Source: Bacillus thuringiensis (GTDB taxonomy: Bacteria; Bacillota; Bacilli; Bacillales; Bacillaceae_G). Taken from it: a stretch of DNA of 64,000 nt. Under the pieces are notes generated by a model, which saw only the letters and a list, made by a program, of their open reading frames with translations, ran no database searches and was not told the DNA's origin. Each line of letters opens with the position of its first letter. Positions within the stretch are counted from its first letter, which is position 1. Both the position numbers and the translations under genes were made by a program. Below are positions 15,913 to 23,869 of the stretch, piece by piece. The stretch is from assembly GCF_001182785.1 (NCBI RefSeq), contig NZ_CP012099.1:2788501-2852500 (forward strand), read 5' to 3'.

Positions 15913-16506
15913 TTATTTCAACTGGCTCACTGGATATTTAGCAAATAAAGATTTCCGAAAATCTTTATCTTCCACAAGCATTTTAATTTTTTCTTCATTG
16001 CCGTTAAAAAACTTTATAACTTTATTTTTATCCCATATATCTTTTTCTTTGGGAAAATCATCGAATTCCCTATGCAAAATTGATAACATTTCTTCCCTCG
16101 TTATCTTAAAGTTTTTATTTTCTATTTGAAACTCATAAGCTTTTGCGTTTGGTACTAAAATTACTAGATAGGTAGCATTAAAGAGAAAATTCTTCTTCAT
16201 CGTATCTTTCTCATCAAACCAATACGTCTCAATCATTTCTTCTGTAAGAGCCCCACTCTCTTTTGCACCATAGTTCACTTTTATATTTTCATTTTCTAAA
16301 CTTATACTTTGAACTGTTCCACCACCGGGTAAATGATTAATAATTGCAACCACATCTGAATTATTACCAACGTATGTCCCAGTATATTTCTTAAAATCAT
16401 CTGACCTAACATCATATATATCTTTTATTCTTTCTCCGTTAGAACAAGCCGTAATGAATAAAAAAATTGTTAGCATAACGATCATGTTATGATGCATATA
16501 TTTCAT
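15913..16506 (-). CDS. DUF4825-like lipoprotein
   Basis: The 197-residue lipoprotein precursor has a signal with lipobox FITAC (Cys21). The mature part begins SNGERIKDIYDVRSDDFKKY and contains KYTGTYVGNNSDVVAIINH, the pattern I associate with the DUF4825 domain. This fold is found in several Bacillus surface lipoproteins of unknown role. The ATG at 16506 follows GGGGGATG. The gene is 13 bp upstream of the broken DinB gene and probably cotranscribed with it. Confidence 0.7.
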   Translation of the reverse strand: MKYMHHNMIVMLTIFLFITACSNGERIKDIYDVRSDDFKKYTGTYVGNNSDVVAIINHLPGGGTVQSISLENENIKVNYGAKESGALTEEMIETYWFDEKDTMKKNFLFNATYLVILVPNAKAYEFQIENKNFKITREEMLSILHREFDDFPKEKDIWDKNKVIKFFNGNEEKIKMLVEDKDFRKSLFAKYPVSQLK

Positions 16507-16613
16507 TTAGCATCCCCCATTTTTATCGATATTTCGTTAATTACAATATTTACTTTCAAATCCCTTTTAAATATACGCATTTTAATCAAAATTAAAAATT
16601 TTCATTTTTTATG

Positions 16614-16642
16614 TTTACAATTATCCATTAATTGTATATACT
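16614..16642 (+). promoter_or_regulatory. Sigma-A promoter of the YrzI-type array
   Basis: TTTACA (16614-16619), a 17-bp spacer and TATACT (16637-16642) form a near-consensus promoter. At the expected start site lies CTTAC-TAAC-GTAAG, a hyphenated inverted repeat (16641-16654) that could be an operator. The first ribosome site follows 20 bp later. Confidence 0.75.
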
Positions 16643-16683
16643 TACTAACGTAAGAAAAAAATTCTAAAAGGAGGTCGAAGGAA

Positions 16684-16782
16684 ATGATGAAATTACAATT
16701 ACATGCATTAACTTTAGCGTTAACTGCACCTGTGTTTTCTGGACAATTAAATATGAATTCGACCACCCTAATGGAGAATTGA
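16684..16782 (+). CDS. Diverged short first member or leader peptide of the YrzI array
   Basis: The 32-codon ORF begins ATG-ATG after AAAGGAGG. Read from the second ATG, MKLQLHALTLALTAPVFSG matches the start of the downstream paralogues (MKFKVFFLTITIQKNTFSE). It has Leu-Thr at 8-9 and Phe-Ser at 17-18 in register. It lacks the charged helical second half. Two terminator-like hairpins follow, so it may be a degenerate array copy, a translated attenuator leader, or both. The alignment is by eye over a short stretch. Confidence 0.55.
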   Translation: MMKLQLHALTLALTAPVFSGQLNMNSTTLMEN

Positions 16783-16816
16783 AAATCGTACTTTATTTCA
16801 TTTAATTCATAAATTC

Positions 16817-16846
16817 GCCACAGGAGGTCGTATACTTTCCTGTGGC
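16817..16846 (+). terminator. First of two tandem hairpins upstream of the array
   Basis: GCCACAGGA/TCCTGTGGC with a 12-base loop is followed by TTTTT. It stands between the short first ORF and the six YrzI genes, so it would cut transcription unless read through. Confidence 0.8.
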
Positions 16847-16860
16847 TTTTTCACGCCCAG

Positions 16861-16887
16861 CCATAGGAGAACTGTATCTTCCTGTGG
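16861..16887 (+). terminator. Second tandem hairpin, near copy of the first
   Basis: CCATAGGA/TCCTGTGG with an 11-base loop is followed by seven T. Stem and loop echo the hairpin 44 bp upstream, suggesting duplication. Confidence 0.8.
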
Positions 16888-16946
16888 TTTTTTTGCGCGA
16901 TTTTTTAGTCTCTTACATTATTTTTCTAAGAAAGGAGCAACATTCA

Positions 16947-17087
16947 ATGACTATTAGCGTATTGTTTTTAAGTATTACGATTCAAAGAAATACAATTTCC
17001 AAAGATGAAATTCTTCATAATGAGCAAATTGAAAAAGCTATGAATGATGTTAAGGAGCGCCAAGCACTTTACTGTGATCACCTGTAA
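16947..17087 (+). CDS. YrzI-family small protein, copy 1
   Basis: This 46-residue protein (MTISVLFLSITIQRNTISKD start, CDHL end) belongs to the tandem small-protein family known as Bac_small_YrzI in Bacillus. The layout is shared by all copies: a hydrophobic beta-like start of about 12 residues, the I-Q-[KR] turn, a Ser-x-x-E helix cap, then a charged helix ending in Tyr/His. AAAGGAGC lies ten bases before the ATG. The function is unknown; the Pfam name says probable sporulation protein. It is the most diverged of the six at positions 2-7. Confidence 0.8.
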   Translation: MTISVLFLSITIQRNTISKDEILHNEQIEKAMNDVKERQALYCDHL

Positions 17088-17114
17088 TTCCTTTTCGAAA
17101 GGAGGAATTCATTT

Positions 17115-17258
17115 ATGACTTTTCATATTTTCTTTTTTACGACTGTGCTTCAAAAAAATACTTTATCTGAAACTGAAATCAATCGTAAACAACAGTTAAA
17201 ACAACTGACTGATAAAATAACTGATATTAAAAGTTCATACTACACTCAAATGTATTAA
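17115..17258 (+). CDS. YrzI-family small protein, copy 2
   Basis: This is a 47-residue copy starting MTFHIFFFTTVLQKNTLSET and ending YYTQMY. Compared with the others, the ITIQ core is changed to TVLQ and the helix is Lys-rich (KQQLKQLTDKITDIK). An AAAGGAGGAATTC ribosome segment precedes it, and the same segment recurs before copy 6, marking duplicated flanks. Confidence 0.8.
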   Translation: MTFHIFFFTTVLQKNTLSETEINRKQQLKQLTDKITDIKSSYYTQMY

Positions 17259-17286
17259 AAATATATTTTAAAGGGGTCATATATTC

Positions 17287-17430
17287 ATGAAATTTAAAGC
17301 ATTCTTTTTAACTATCACCATTCAAAAACGTAAGCTTTCACAGAAAGAGATTTTACGTGAGCAACACATTCAAAATATTATGGACGAAGTAAAAGAGCGC
17401 CAATCTTCTTATTACACTCGTCTTTTCTAA
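17287..17430 (+). CDS. YrzI-family small protein, copy 3
   Basis: This is a 47-residue copy starting MKFKAFFLTITIQKRKLSQK and ending SSYYTRLF. Its last codons and 3' flank (ATTACACTCG...CTAAATCACTTATAAAGGGG) recur almost unchanged between copies 4 and 5. This shows that the later duplication took the 3' end of a copy-3-like gene with it. The ribosome site is AAAGGGG. Confidence 0.8.
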   Translation: MKFKAFFLTITIQKRKLSQKEILREQHIQNIMDEVKERQSSYYTRLF

Positions 17431-17456
17431 ATCACTTATAAAGGGGTTATTATCCA

Positions 17457-17597
17457 ATGAAATTTAAAGTATTCTTTTTAACCATTACCATTCAAAAAAA
17501 TACATTTTCCGAGTCTGAAATGCTTCATGAGCGACAAATTAATCAGGCTATGGATCATGTAAAAGAAAGACAAAGTCATTACTGTAGTCACCTGTAA
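17457..17597 (+). CDS. YrzI-family small protein, copy 4
   Basis: This is a 46-residue copy starting MKFKVFFLTITIQKNTFSES and ending HYCSHL. It differs from copy 5 at only two bases of the coding sequence: one replaces Met with Ile at residue 32, and one is silent. The duplication is therefore recent. Its stop codon lies inside the first unit of a five-fold TCACCTGTAA repeat. Confidence 0.8.
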   Translation: MKFKVFFLTITIQKNTFSESEMLHERQINQAMDHVKERQSHYCSHL

Positions 17598-17637
17598 TCA
17601 CCTGTAATCACCTGTAATCACCTGTAATCACCTGTAA
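17588..17637 (+). repeat. Five tandem TCACCTGTAA units
   Basis: Five perfect 10-bp repeats begin at the last Ser-His-Leu-stop codons of copy 4 and run into a leftover 3' end of a copy-3-like gene (ATTACACTCG). This looks like slippage at the joint of an unequal crossover. Confidence 0.9.
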
Positions 17638-17689
17638 TTTCTTATTACACTCGTTTTTTCTAAATCACTTATAAAGGGGCAATTATCTA

Positions 17690-17830
17690 ATGAAATTTAA
17701 AGTATTCTTTTTAACCATTACCATTCAAAAAAATACATTTTCCGAGTCTGAAATGCTTCATGAGCGACAAATTAATCAGGCTATAGATCATGTAAAAGAA
17801 AGACAAAGTCATTACTGTAGTCATCTGTAA
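17690..17830 (+). CDS. YrzI-family small protein, copy 5
   Basis: This 46-residue near-duplicate of copy 4 has Ile at residue 32 in place of Met and an otherwise identical product. Its AAAGGGG ribosome site and leader are copied from the copy 3-4 gap. It is followed by the AATTCGAAAGGAGGAATTC segment seen also after copy 1. Confidence 0.8.
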   Translation: MKFKVFFLTITIQKNTFSESEMLHERQINQAIDHVKERQSHYCSHL

Positions 17831-17857
17831 TTCCAATTCGAAAGGAGGAATTCACAT

Positions 17858-17998
17858 ATGAAGTTTCACCTTTTCTTTTTAACGATTACGATTCAAAAAG
17901 AAACAATATCTCAAAATGAATTAAAACAGGAAAGACAATATAAACAAGTTATTGATGAAATTCGAGATCGTAGAAGCAAATACTACACTCACCTTTAA
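17858..17998 (+). CDS. YrzI-family small protein, copy 6
   Basis: This last intact copy has 46 residues, starting MKFHLFFLTITIQKETISQN and ending SKYYTHL. It keeps the FFLTITIQK core but has a more basic helix (EIRDRRSK). AAAGGAGG lies 12 bases before the ATG. No strong plus-strand terminator follows within 190 bp, so the array transcript may extend to the hairpin at 18195-18227. Confidence 0.8.
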   Translation: MKFHLFFLTITIQKETISQNELKQERQYKQVIDEIRDRRSKYYTHL

Positions 17999-18032
17999 TC
18001 GTTTAACTATATAGAATTGAAAGGAGTCGATT

Positions 18033-18092
18033 ATGATGTTGATAGCACGCTGTAAGGAAATGATTTGGATAGTTCAGAGGGATTCCACATAG
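18033..18092 (+). CDS. 19-residue ORF at the array end
   Basis: ATG-ATG behind GAAAGGAG opens a frame of 19 codons (MMLIARCKEMIWIVQRDST). The ribosome-site flank is like that of the array genes, but the peptide has no resemblance to them. It is probably a decayed terminal unit whose leader alone survives; translation is possible but unproven. Confidence 0.3.
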   Translation: MMLIARCKEMIWIVQRDST

Positions 18093-18194
18093 TTTTATAT
18101 AGCTTATATCACACAAGTTTATCACTGAATTTGATGTATAAAAAATATATAATAAAATCAAATCAACCCGCTTTTAATTATTTATTTATAAACA

Positions 18195-18227
18195 AAAGAT
18201 ACACCACTTAAAAAGCGGTGTATCTTT
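18195..18227 (-). terminator. Intrinsic terminator of the AI-2E family gene
   Basis: An 11-bp stem AAAGATACACC/GGTGTATCTTT with T residues after it on the minus strand lies 12 bp past the stop. It may also stop array transcripts from the other side. Confidence 0.85.
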
Positions 18228-18238
18228 CTCAGGTTTCA

Positions 18239-19324
18239 CTATTTCCGATTACTTCTCTTTGTCTTAAACAATCTCACTAAGTTCGAAACAACAGTTTTTG
18301 TTACTGCATAAACTGGTACTGCTAAAATCATTCCGATGATTCCAGCAAAGTTACCTACCCCTAAAATTAGAATAATAATTGTTAATGGGTGAATATTTAA
18401 TTTCGAGCTCATAATACGTGGTGAAATAATATTACTTTCAAACTGTTGTACAATTGTTACGATAATAATTACGTATAATGCTTGCATCGGAGATACGAAC
18501 AGTCCTACAATAACAGCTGGTGCTGCCCCAATAAATGGCCCTAAGTTAGGAATGATGTTTGTAAATGCTGCAATAATTCCTAAAACGAACGCGTACGGTA
18601 AATCGATAATTAAATAACCGATAAAAGTAAACGCACCTACAAATATACAAACGAGCGCTTGCCCTTGAATATATGCAGATAATGTTTCGTTCGTTTCCTT
18701 AATGATACGAAGCCCCTCTTCACGGTAAGACTCGGGTAATAAACTTACCGCTTTTCCTGGAAAGGCATGTCCATCTTTAAACATGTAAAATAAAATGAAC
18801 GGTACAGTAAATACAACTAATGCAACGTTCGTGATAATACCAAATAAAGCCGTTGCACTCGACGTAATTGTATTTGGTATATCTTTTAAGTATTCAATCG
18901 CATTTTTTTCAATTGTTTCAATGGAAACGTAGTTTTGTGTAGATAACCATTCAAACAACCTATGATGTGATAATTCTTGTATGTATACTTTTCCCTCTTT
19001 TATGTAGCCTGGCATATTTTTTACTAAGTCCATTAGCTGTTGTGAAATCGTAGGAACAACTACTCCAACGCCAACCGCAGTTAATGTTATGATAAAAAGA
19101 TATAACAGTAATATCGCTAAATTTCTAGGTACTTTTTTATTCTCCAAAAAGATTAATACAGGATTAAATATGAAGTATAAAAAAAGCGCGATTAAGATTG
19201 GGAAAAACAATGTTGATATGAAGATACCAATCGGTTGAAATAAAAATGATATTTTTGTGCAAATAAATATGATTCCTACAACCATTAGCACTTCTAATGT
19301 CCAAAAGTGCACTTTTGATTTCAA
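18239..19324 (-). CDS. AI-2E family transporter
   Basis: This 361-residue membrane protein of the PerM/YtvI/AI-2E exporter family has about eight hydrophobic segments. A long extracytoplasmic region lies at about 90-150 (KNMPGYIKEGKVYIQELS). The conserved late part is FTNIIPNLGPFIGAAPAVIVG (about 255-275). Family members export small molecules or ions; the substrate is unknown. I place the start at the TTG at 19324, eight bases after GGAGG. The ATG twelve codons upstream has no ribosome site. It is divergent from the HNH-like gene, and the 150-bp gap must hold both promoters. Confidence 0.85.
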   Translation of the reverse strand: MKSKVHFWTLEVLMVVGIIFICTKISFLFQPIGIFISTLFFPILIALFLYFIFNPVLIFLENKKVPRNLAILLLYLFIITLTAVGVGVVVPTISQQLMDLVKNMPGYIKEGKVYIQELSHHRLFEWLSTQNYVSIETIEKNAIEYLKDIPNTITSSATALFGIITNVALVVFTVPFILFYMFKDGHAFPGKAVSLLPESYREEGLRIIKETNETLSAYIQGQALVCIFVGAFTFIGYLIIDLPYAFVLGIIAAFTNIIPNLGPFIGAAPAVIVGLFVSPMQALYVIIIVTIVQQFESNIISPRIMSSKLNIHPLTIIILILGVGNFAGIIGMILAVPVYAVTKTVVSNLVRLFKTKRSNRK

Positions 19325-19473
19325 AAAAACGGCCTCCTTTAAACTAGCACTTCTCTTCATTGTACCAAAATAAGCATGAATTTCACATAATATTTTCCTT
19401 TACAATATTCCAAAATGCCGATAAATACACTACAATGAGATTACATACAAATTTGCAGGTAAAGGTGATAAAA

Positions 19474-20295
19474 ATGACACAATGCATCATTTGCAGAAAA
19501 GATACGAAAGAACTTAGTGAACAATATGTCATTCCAGAAATATTATGTGGATATTATTTCACAAACTCAATTTGTGATACTTGTCATGAACAAATGACAA
19601 CAAATATTGATCGTCCTTTAATTAGGCATAAATTGAGTCAATTTAAGATTGAACAAATGAAAAGACAAATTGATTCTCCACTCTATACGAATGAGCACGG
19701 TGAGGAACTTGCGGCTGCTGAGACTGATGTTGTCGAAGTAAGCGACGAGATTCTTTATTCTAATGCATTAATTATGAAACTATGTAAAAAGCACGATATT
19801 TCCTTACATAATGAAATTTGGAAAGAGGAACGTGTAACGAAAGTAGCGAGTTCTATTCAACGTGAATTACTATTAGATAACCGTAAATATAAAATGAGTG
19901 TATTAAAAATGGCTTATACATTCGCTGTACAAGCAGTTGATGGCTACTTTGAAGATCAAGATGCAATTGATATTTCTACCATTCTCTCAAATGCAGATTT
20001 CGTGGAACTAAAAGAAAAAAGCATTGTACGTGATTTAAGCAAAAGTTCTTTATGGAATACGCTAAATACAAGTAGTGAAAATCATTACTTTATTTTACTT
20101 AGCGATAAAGACGGCCTGTTTTGCTTCATTCGTTTGTTTGACATCTTTGATGTTGTCGTTCATTTATCAGAAAAAAGATTTGACCTTCCATCGCCAATTG
20201 TCGGTGTAAATAATGTGAGTATGCAGAAATTTTATGTCCAAAGTTTAAAACAGTATATGGATGGGCTGTTTAAAGAAAAAGCACCTACTATATAA
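19474..20295 (+). CDS. HNH endonuclease-like protein with paired CxxC
   Basis: This 273-residue soluble protein opens with MTQCIICRKDTKELSEQYVIPE and CDTCHEQ (two CxxC pairs about 30 residues apart). That arrangement is seen in HNH_5-type zinc folds, in which H in the I-P-E strand region would be replaced here. The rest is helical and carries no known motif. I cannot say whether it is a nuclease. The ATG at 19474 has AAAGGTG before it; an upstream extension of 38 codons has no site. It is monocistronic. Confidence 0.6.
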   Translation: MTQCIICRKDTKELSEQYVIPEILCGYYFTNSICDTCHEQMTTNIDRPLIRHKLSQFKIEQMKRQIDSPLYTNEHGEELAAAETDVVEVSDEILYSNALIMKLCKKHDISLHNEIWKEERVTKVASSIQRELLLDNRKYKMSVLKMAYTFAVQAVDGYFEDQDAIDISTILSNADFVELKEKSIVRDLSKSSLWNTLNTSSENHYFILLSDKDGLFCFIRLFDIFDVVVHLSEKRFDLPSPIVGVNNVSMQKFYVQSLKQYMDGLFKEKAPTI

Positions 20296-20409
20296 TAGAA
20301 ACCAGAACATACGGTCTCCTTTCTTGATGAAAAGACACTGTGTTATAATGAGTATGAAAAGAACAATACAATCACATAAACCAATTATAAATTGTATATA
20401 AATAAAAAA

Positions 20410-20435
20410 GACTAGTGTGCGGCTACACACTAGTC
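20410..20435 (-). terminator. Terminator-like hairpin with minus-strand T run
   Basis: GACTAGTGTG/CACACTAGTC with a six-base loop and six T on the minus strand. It lies 89 bp beyond the toxin stop and may be its backup terminator. Confidence 0.7.
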
Positions 20436-20490
20436 CACGTAACTTAGCAGATTGGATTGTTCATTTATCCTATTTGTTTCTTACAAACAA

Positions 20491-20525
20491 AACAACCCAC
20501 ATTCTATAAGCATAGGTGGGTTGTT
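20491..20525. terminator. Hairpin at the 3' end of the holin-like toxin gene
   Basis: AACAACCCAC/GTGGGTTGTT stem. On the minus strand it directly follows the toxin stop; on the plus strand it is followed by ATTTTTTG. It could end both the toxin mRNA and a convergent RNA. Confidence 0.75.
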
Positions 20526-20616
20526 ATTTTTTGAGCTTGTCTATTAAAACGACGACGAACGTTAACAATGCAACGAGAAACAGTCCACCTTGCAGTAGCA
20601 ACGCTATTTCACTCAC
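20524..20616 (-). CDS. Putative holin-like toxin, 30 residues (type I TA candidate)
   Basis: The GTG-started ORF MSEIALLLQGGLFLVALLTF continues VVVLIDKLKK. It is a single membrane helix with a basic C-terminus, the shape of Hol_Tox/TxpA-like toxins that act on the inner membrane. A very strong GGAGGGGGTGAT ribosome site lies eight bases upstream, and a hairpin terminator begins at the stop codon. Such toxins are usually silenced by an antisense RNA; candidate plus-strand terminators exist on both sides (20525 and 20747). No antisense promoter is proven. It stands alone between the HNH-like gene and ssuD. Confidence 0.65.
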   Translation of the reverse strand: MSEIALLLQGGLFLVALLTFVVVLIDKLKK

Positions 20617-20718
20617 GTATTATCACCCCCCTCCTACTCGGAGAAGTGATAATTGAACAACCAACCGCACCTTAAGTTACCCTTTAATTTTACCATATTT
20701 TCTAATAATTTACGATGA

Positions 20719-20747
20719 AAACCCGCAAGCGAATAACTTGCGGGTTT
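20719..20747. terminator. Bidirectional hairpin after the ssu operon
   Basis: AAACCCGCAAG/CTTGCGGGTTT with a seven-base loop, T-rich on both sides (TTTTTT on plus). It is 65 bp beyond ssuD and upstream of the toxin promoter region. It can end ssu transcripts or a plus-strand antisense RNA. Confidence 0.8.
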
Positions 20748-20811
20748 TTTATCCCGTATTAACAGGCAGTAAACAAAATGAAGCAATAAATAGGTGAAAC
20801 TTTATTTCTCA

Positions 20812-21924
20812 CTATTTTTTTAATGCATATGCATCAGCAATCATTTCACCAACAATTTTATTTTCTTCTTTCTTCTCGTCTTTCAATAATGGGAATAACA
20901 ATTCTGCGACCTCATACGCTTCTTCTAAATGCGGATATCCTGATAAAACAAACGTATCAATTCCTAACGATTCATATTCTTTTATCCTTTCTGCTACTGT
21001 ATGTGGATTGCCTACAAGTGCAGTACCTGCCCCACCTCTTACAAGTCCGATTCCAGCCCATAAATTAGGGCTTATCTCTAACAACTCTCTCGTACCTTTA
21101 TTTAAATGTGTCATCCGCTTTTGACCAACCGAATCATATCTTGCAAATGTCTTTTGAGCAAGCTCAATTGTTTCATTATCCACATATTGAATTAAACGTT
21201 CTGCCTCTTCCCACGCTTCTTCTTCTGTCTCTCTTACAATTACGTGTAATCTAATGCCAAATCGTATTGTACGCCCCTTCTCTTCTGCAAGTTTTCTTAC
21301 TTCTTCTATTTTCTCTTTCACTTGCTCTGGCGGCTCTCCCCACGTTAAGTATACATCACTATGCTCAGCTGCTACTTCTTTTCCAGCAGTTGATGATCCT
21401 CCGAAATATATAGGAGGATATGGCGTTTGAACAGGTGGGAATACAACTTTACTATCTGTAACTTTAATATGTTTTCCTTCTAAAGAGATCGTTTCACCTT
21501 GCAATGTCGATTTCCAAACTTTTAAAAATTCATCCGCTGCTTCATATCTTTCATCATGCTCAAGATATAATCCATCTCCTTGTAGTTCAACTGGATCTCC
21601 TCCAGCTACTACATTAATAAGTAGTCTTCCATCTGAAATTCTATCAAATGTAGATGCCATCCTCGCTGCAACTGTAGGTGACATTAGTCCTGGTCTCACT
21701 GCTACTAAAAATTTTAGTTTTTCTGTTTCAGCAGCAAGAGCTGAAGCTAACACCCAAGGGTCTTCACATCCTTGACCAGTTGGAAGTAAAACACCCGTAT
21801 ATCCTAAATAATCAGCTGCCATAGCAACTTGCTTATAATAACCATATTCAGCTGCTCTTCCTCGTTTTGTCGTTCCTAAATATCGACCATCTCCATAAGC
21901 TGGAATAAACCATAATAATTCCAT
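20812..21924 (-). CDS. ssuD: FMNH2-dependent alkanesulfonate monooxygenase
   Basis: This 370-residue flavin-dependent monooxygenase of the bacterial luciferase fold splits alkanesulfonates to aldehyde and sulfite, giving sulfur when sulfate is short. Landmarks are [18 protein letters not shown] at the start, [20 protein letters not shown], the [17 protein letters not shown] segment and [16 protein letters not shown]. The start at 21924 follows AAGGGGTG. It is the last gene of ssuBACD, transcribed after the permease. No separate NADPH:FMN reductase gene (ssuE) is visible here. Confidence 0.95.
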   Translation of the reverse strand: MELLWFIPAYGDGRYLGTTKRGRAAEYGYYKQVAMAADYLGYTGVLLPTGQGCEDPWVLASALAAETEKLKFLVAVRPGLMSPTVAARMASTFDRISDGRLLINVVAGGDPVELQGDGLYLEHDERYEAADEFLKVWKSTLQGETISLEGKHIKVTDSKVVFPPVQTPYPPIYFGGSSTAGKEVAAEHSDVYLTWGEPPEQVKEKIEEVRKLAEEKGRTIRFGIRLHVIVRETEEEAWEEAERLIQYVDNETIELAQKTFARYDSVGQKRMTHLNKGTRELLEISPNLWAGIGLVRGGAGTALVGNPHTVAERIKEYESLGIDTFVLSGYPHLEEAYEVAELLFPLLKDEKKEENKIVGEMIADAYALKK

Positions 21925-22000
21925 ACCTTTACACACCCCTTATTTATTTTGAAATGTATACTAACACATTCTATATAAATTACCCCTAATAATTTATATG

Positions 22001-22849
22001 TTAATTCCCTGTCTCACCTTTAAAATTATCTCGCCATCTTAAAAACTTCACTTCTAGTAAACGTACTAGAGAGTCAGAAAACTTCCCAACAAATGCAAAG
22101 ATAATTATGCCGACAAATACGATATCTGTATTTGAAAATTGCCTTGCATCCATAATCATATAACCAATACCTTCTGTAGATCCCATAAGTTCTGCTACTA
22201 CTAAACTCACCCATGCAACACCTAACGATAACCTTGCTCCTAGTAAAAGGTTAGGCAATGCGGCTGGTAAAATTAGTTTCGTGATTAATTTTCTTTTGCT
22301 AAACTCTAACACTCTCGCAACATCAAATAACTTTGAATCCACACCTCTAATACCTAAAAATGCGTTTACGTATAAAGGAAAAAATGCACCATCTGCAATT
22401 AATAACACTTTCGATGTTTCACCAAAACCGAACCATAATACGAAAAGCGGCGCAACAGCTAAATGAGGTACAGTTCTTAACATTTGCACAGATGGGTCTA
22501 AATATTGCTCACTTCTCGTTGAAAATCCAACAATTGTTCCTAAAATGATTCCTAAGCCCCCACCAATAAAGAAACCAGCCGCAGCCCTGAATACACTAAT
22601 ACTTAAATGGCCGAATAACTCTCCTGTTTTAATAAACTCTTGGAAAGCTAGAAAAATATCTAATGGTGTTGGTAAAACTGTTTTAGAAACAAGACCGAAT
22701 ACGCCAGCCAACTGCCAAATTATTAATATAATAACCGGTATAGTAATCGCCCTTACTAAAACTTTTACATTTAACTTTCGTACCTTCTTTATGCCATTTT
22801 TCTTAATCGTTATACTCGCTGGTTTCATAACAGCTTTCGTATTTTCCAC
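22001..22849 (-). CDS. ssuC: Aliphatic sulfonate ABC transporter permease
   Basis: The 282-residue inner-membrane protein has six hydrophobic segments and the EAA-type loop FDVARVLEFSKRKLITKLILP (about 180-200). The start is GTG at 22849 with GAGG nine bases upstream. The N-terminal 30 residues are cytosolic and strongly basic (ITIKKNGIKKVRKLNVK), longer than in many homologues. It works with ssuA and ssuB in uptake of sulfonates; ssuA ends 16 bp upstream. Confidence 0.92.
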   Translation of the reverse strand: MENTKAVMKPASITIKKNGIKKVRKLNVKVLVRAITIPVIILIIWQLAGVFGLVSKTVLPTPLDIFLAFQEFIKTGELFGHLSISVFRAAAGFFIGGGLGIILGTIVGFSTRSEQYLDPSVQMLRTVPHLAVAPLFVLWFGFGETSKVLLIADGAFFPLYVNAFLGIRGVDSKLFDVARVLEFSKRKLITKLILPAALPNLLLGARLSLGVAWVSLVVAELMGSTEGIGYMIMDARQFSNTDIVFVGIIIFAFVGKFSDSLVRLLEVKFLRWRDNFKGETGN

Positions 22850-22865
22850 TTTACAAAACCTCTTT

Positions 22866-23852
22866 TCACTTCGCTTTCAATGCTTTTTCTACGAAAGAAT
22901 TATCTATAACTTTTTCCGTCTTAATTTCTTTCTTTATAGAACCGAGCTTATATTGAAAATCCGCTGTCTTTTGTTGTTCTGCTATTATTTCCTTCGTTAC
23001 CGGAACTAAAATTGGTTTGTCGTGATTAAACACTTCTTTTACAATCTCTGCATCTATCTTTTTTACAGAAGTGTATACTTTTATTGCTTCATCTAAATTA
23101 GCATCTTGCCATACACGTGCTTTCTCATAAACTTTGAGAAATTTCTCAACTAATTCTGGATGTTCTTTCGCAAATTTTGTTCTCGTAATTAAAAATTCTG
23201 GTGAAGAGACATTTAATGTTTCACCGTCTGCAATCACCTTCGCACCTTTATTTAACGTATGTAATGATATGAAAGGGTCCCAAATCGCCCATGCATCTAC
23301 TGATCCTGATTCGAATGCAGGCTGCGCTTCATCTGGTTGTAATTGAATGACATTTACATCTTTTGCATCAATACCTTCTTTATCAAGTGCTCGATACAAT
23401 AAATTAAAGGCACTACTTCCTTTTGCTACTGCAATTTTTTTACCTTTTAAATCCTTTACACTCGCAATCTTGCTATCTTTTTGAACGAGAATTCCAGTTC
23501 CTTTTCTCGCATAACTTGTATTGGCGATTTCGGTAAATCCAATACCTGCTGCTTGCGCTGAAATGACTGGAGAATTCCCTACTTCACCAAAGTCTAACCG
23601 GTTTGATGCGATTGCTTCAAAATAAGGAGGTCCACTTTGGAACTCTGTCCATTTCACTTTAACTCCTTCTTTTTTAAACTCCTCTTCAAACCATCCCTTT
23701 TTCTTTGCTAGTAATAGCGGGCTTAATCCTTGCTGTATACCAATTTGTATTGTTACATCTTCTTTCTTACTACTTGCTGTACTTTTTTCGCATCCTAATA
23801 AAAACATTGATATAGCTAAAGCAAAAGAAAGAACTTTAAATTTTTTATACAT
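22866..23852 (-). CDS. ssuA: Aliphatic sulfonate substrate-binding lipoprotein
   Basis: The 328-residue lipoprotein has signal MYKKFKVLSF... and lipobox FLLGC (Cys21), then a Ser/Lys linker. The mature fold is the SsuA/NMT1 type: IGIQQGLSPLLLAKKKGWF (about 37-55), SNRLDFGEVGNSPVI and AWAIWDPF. It binds sulfonates outside the membrane and hands them to ssuC. It lies 17 bp after ssuB and 16 bp before ssuC, so it is firmly within the operon. Confidence 0.92.
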   Translation of the reverse strand: MYKKFKVLSFALAISMFLLGCEKSTASSKKEDVTIQIGIQQGLSPLLLAKKKGWFEEEFKKEGVKVKWTEFQSGPPYFEAIASNRLDFGEVGNSPVISAQAAGIGFTEIANTSYARKGTGILVQKDSKIASVKDLKGKKIAVAKGSSAFNLLYRALDKEGIDAKDVNVIQLQPDEAQPAFESGSVDAWAIWDPFISLHTLNKGAKVIADGETLNVSSPEFLITRTKFAKEHPELVEKFLKVYEKARVWQDANLDEAIKVYTSVKKIDAEIVKEVFNHDKPILVPVTKEIIAEQQKTADFQYKLGSIKKEIKTEKVIDNSFVEKALKAK

Positions 23853-23869
23853 ATAAAATCACCCTTTTC

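Noticed and set aside
17588..17637. Possible CRISPR-like repeat
   Set aside because: The units are contiguous 10-mers without spacers; slippage explains them. No cas genes are present.
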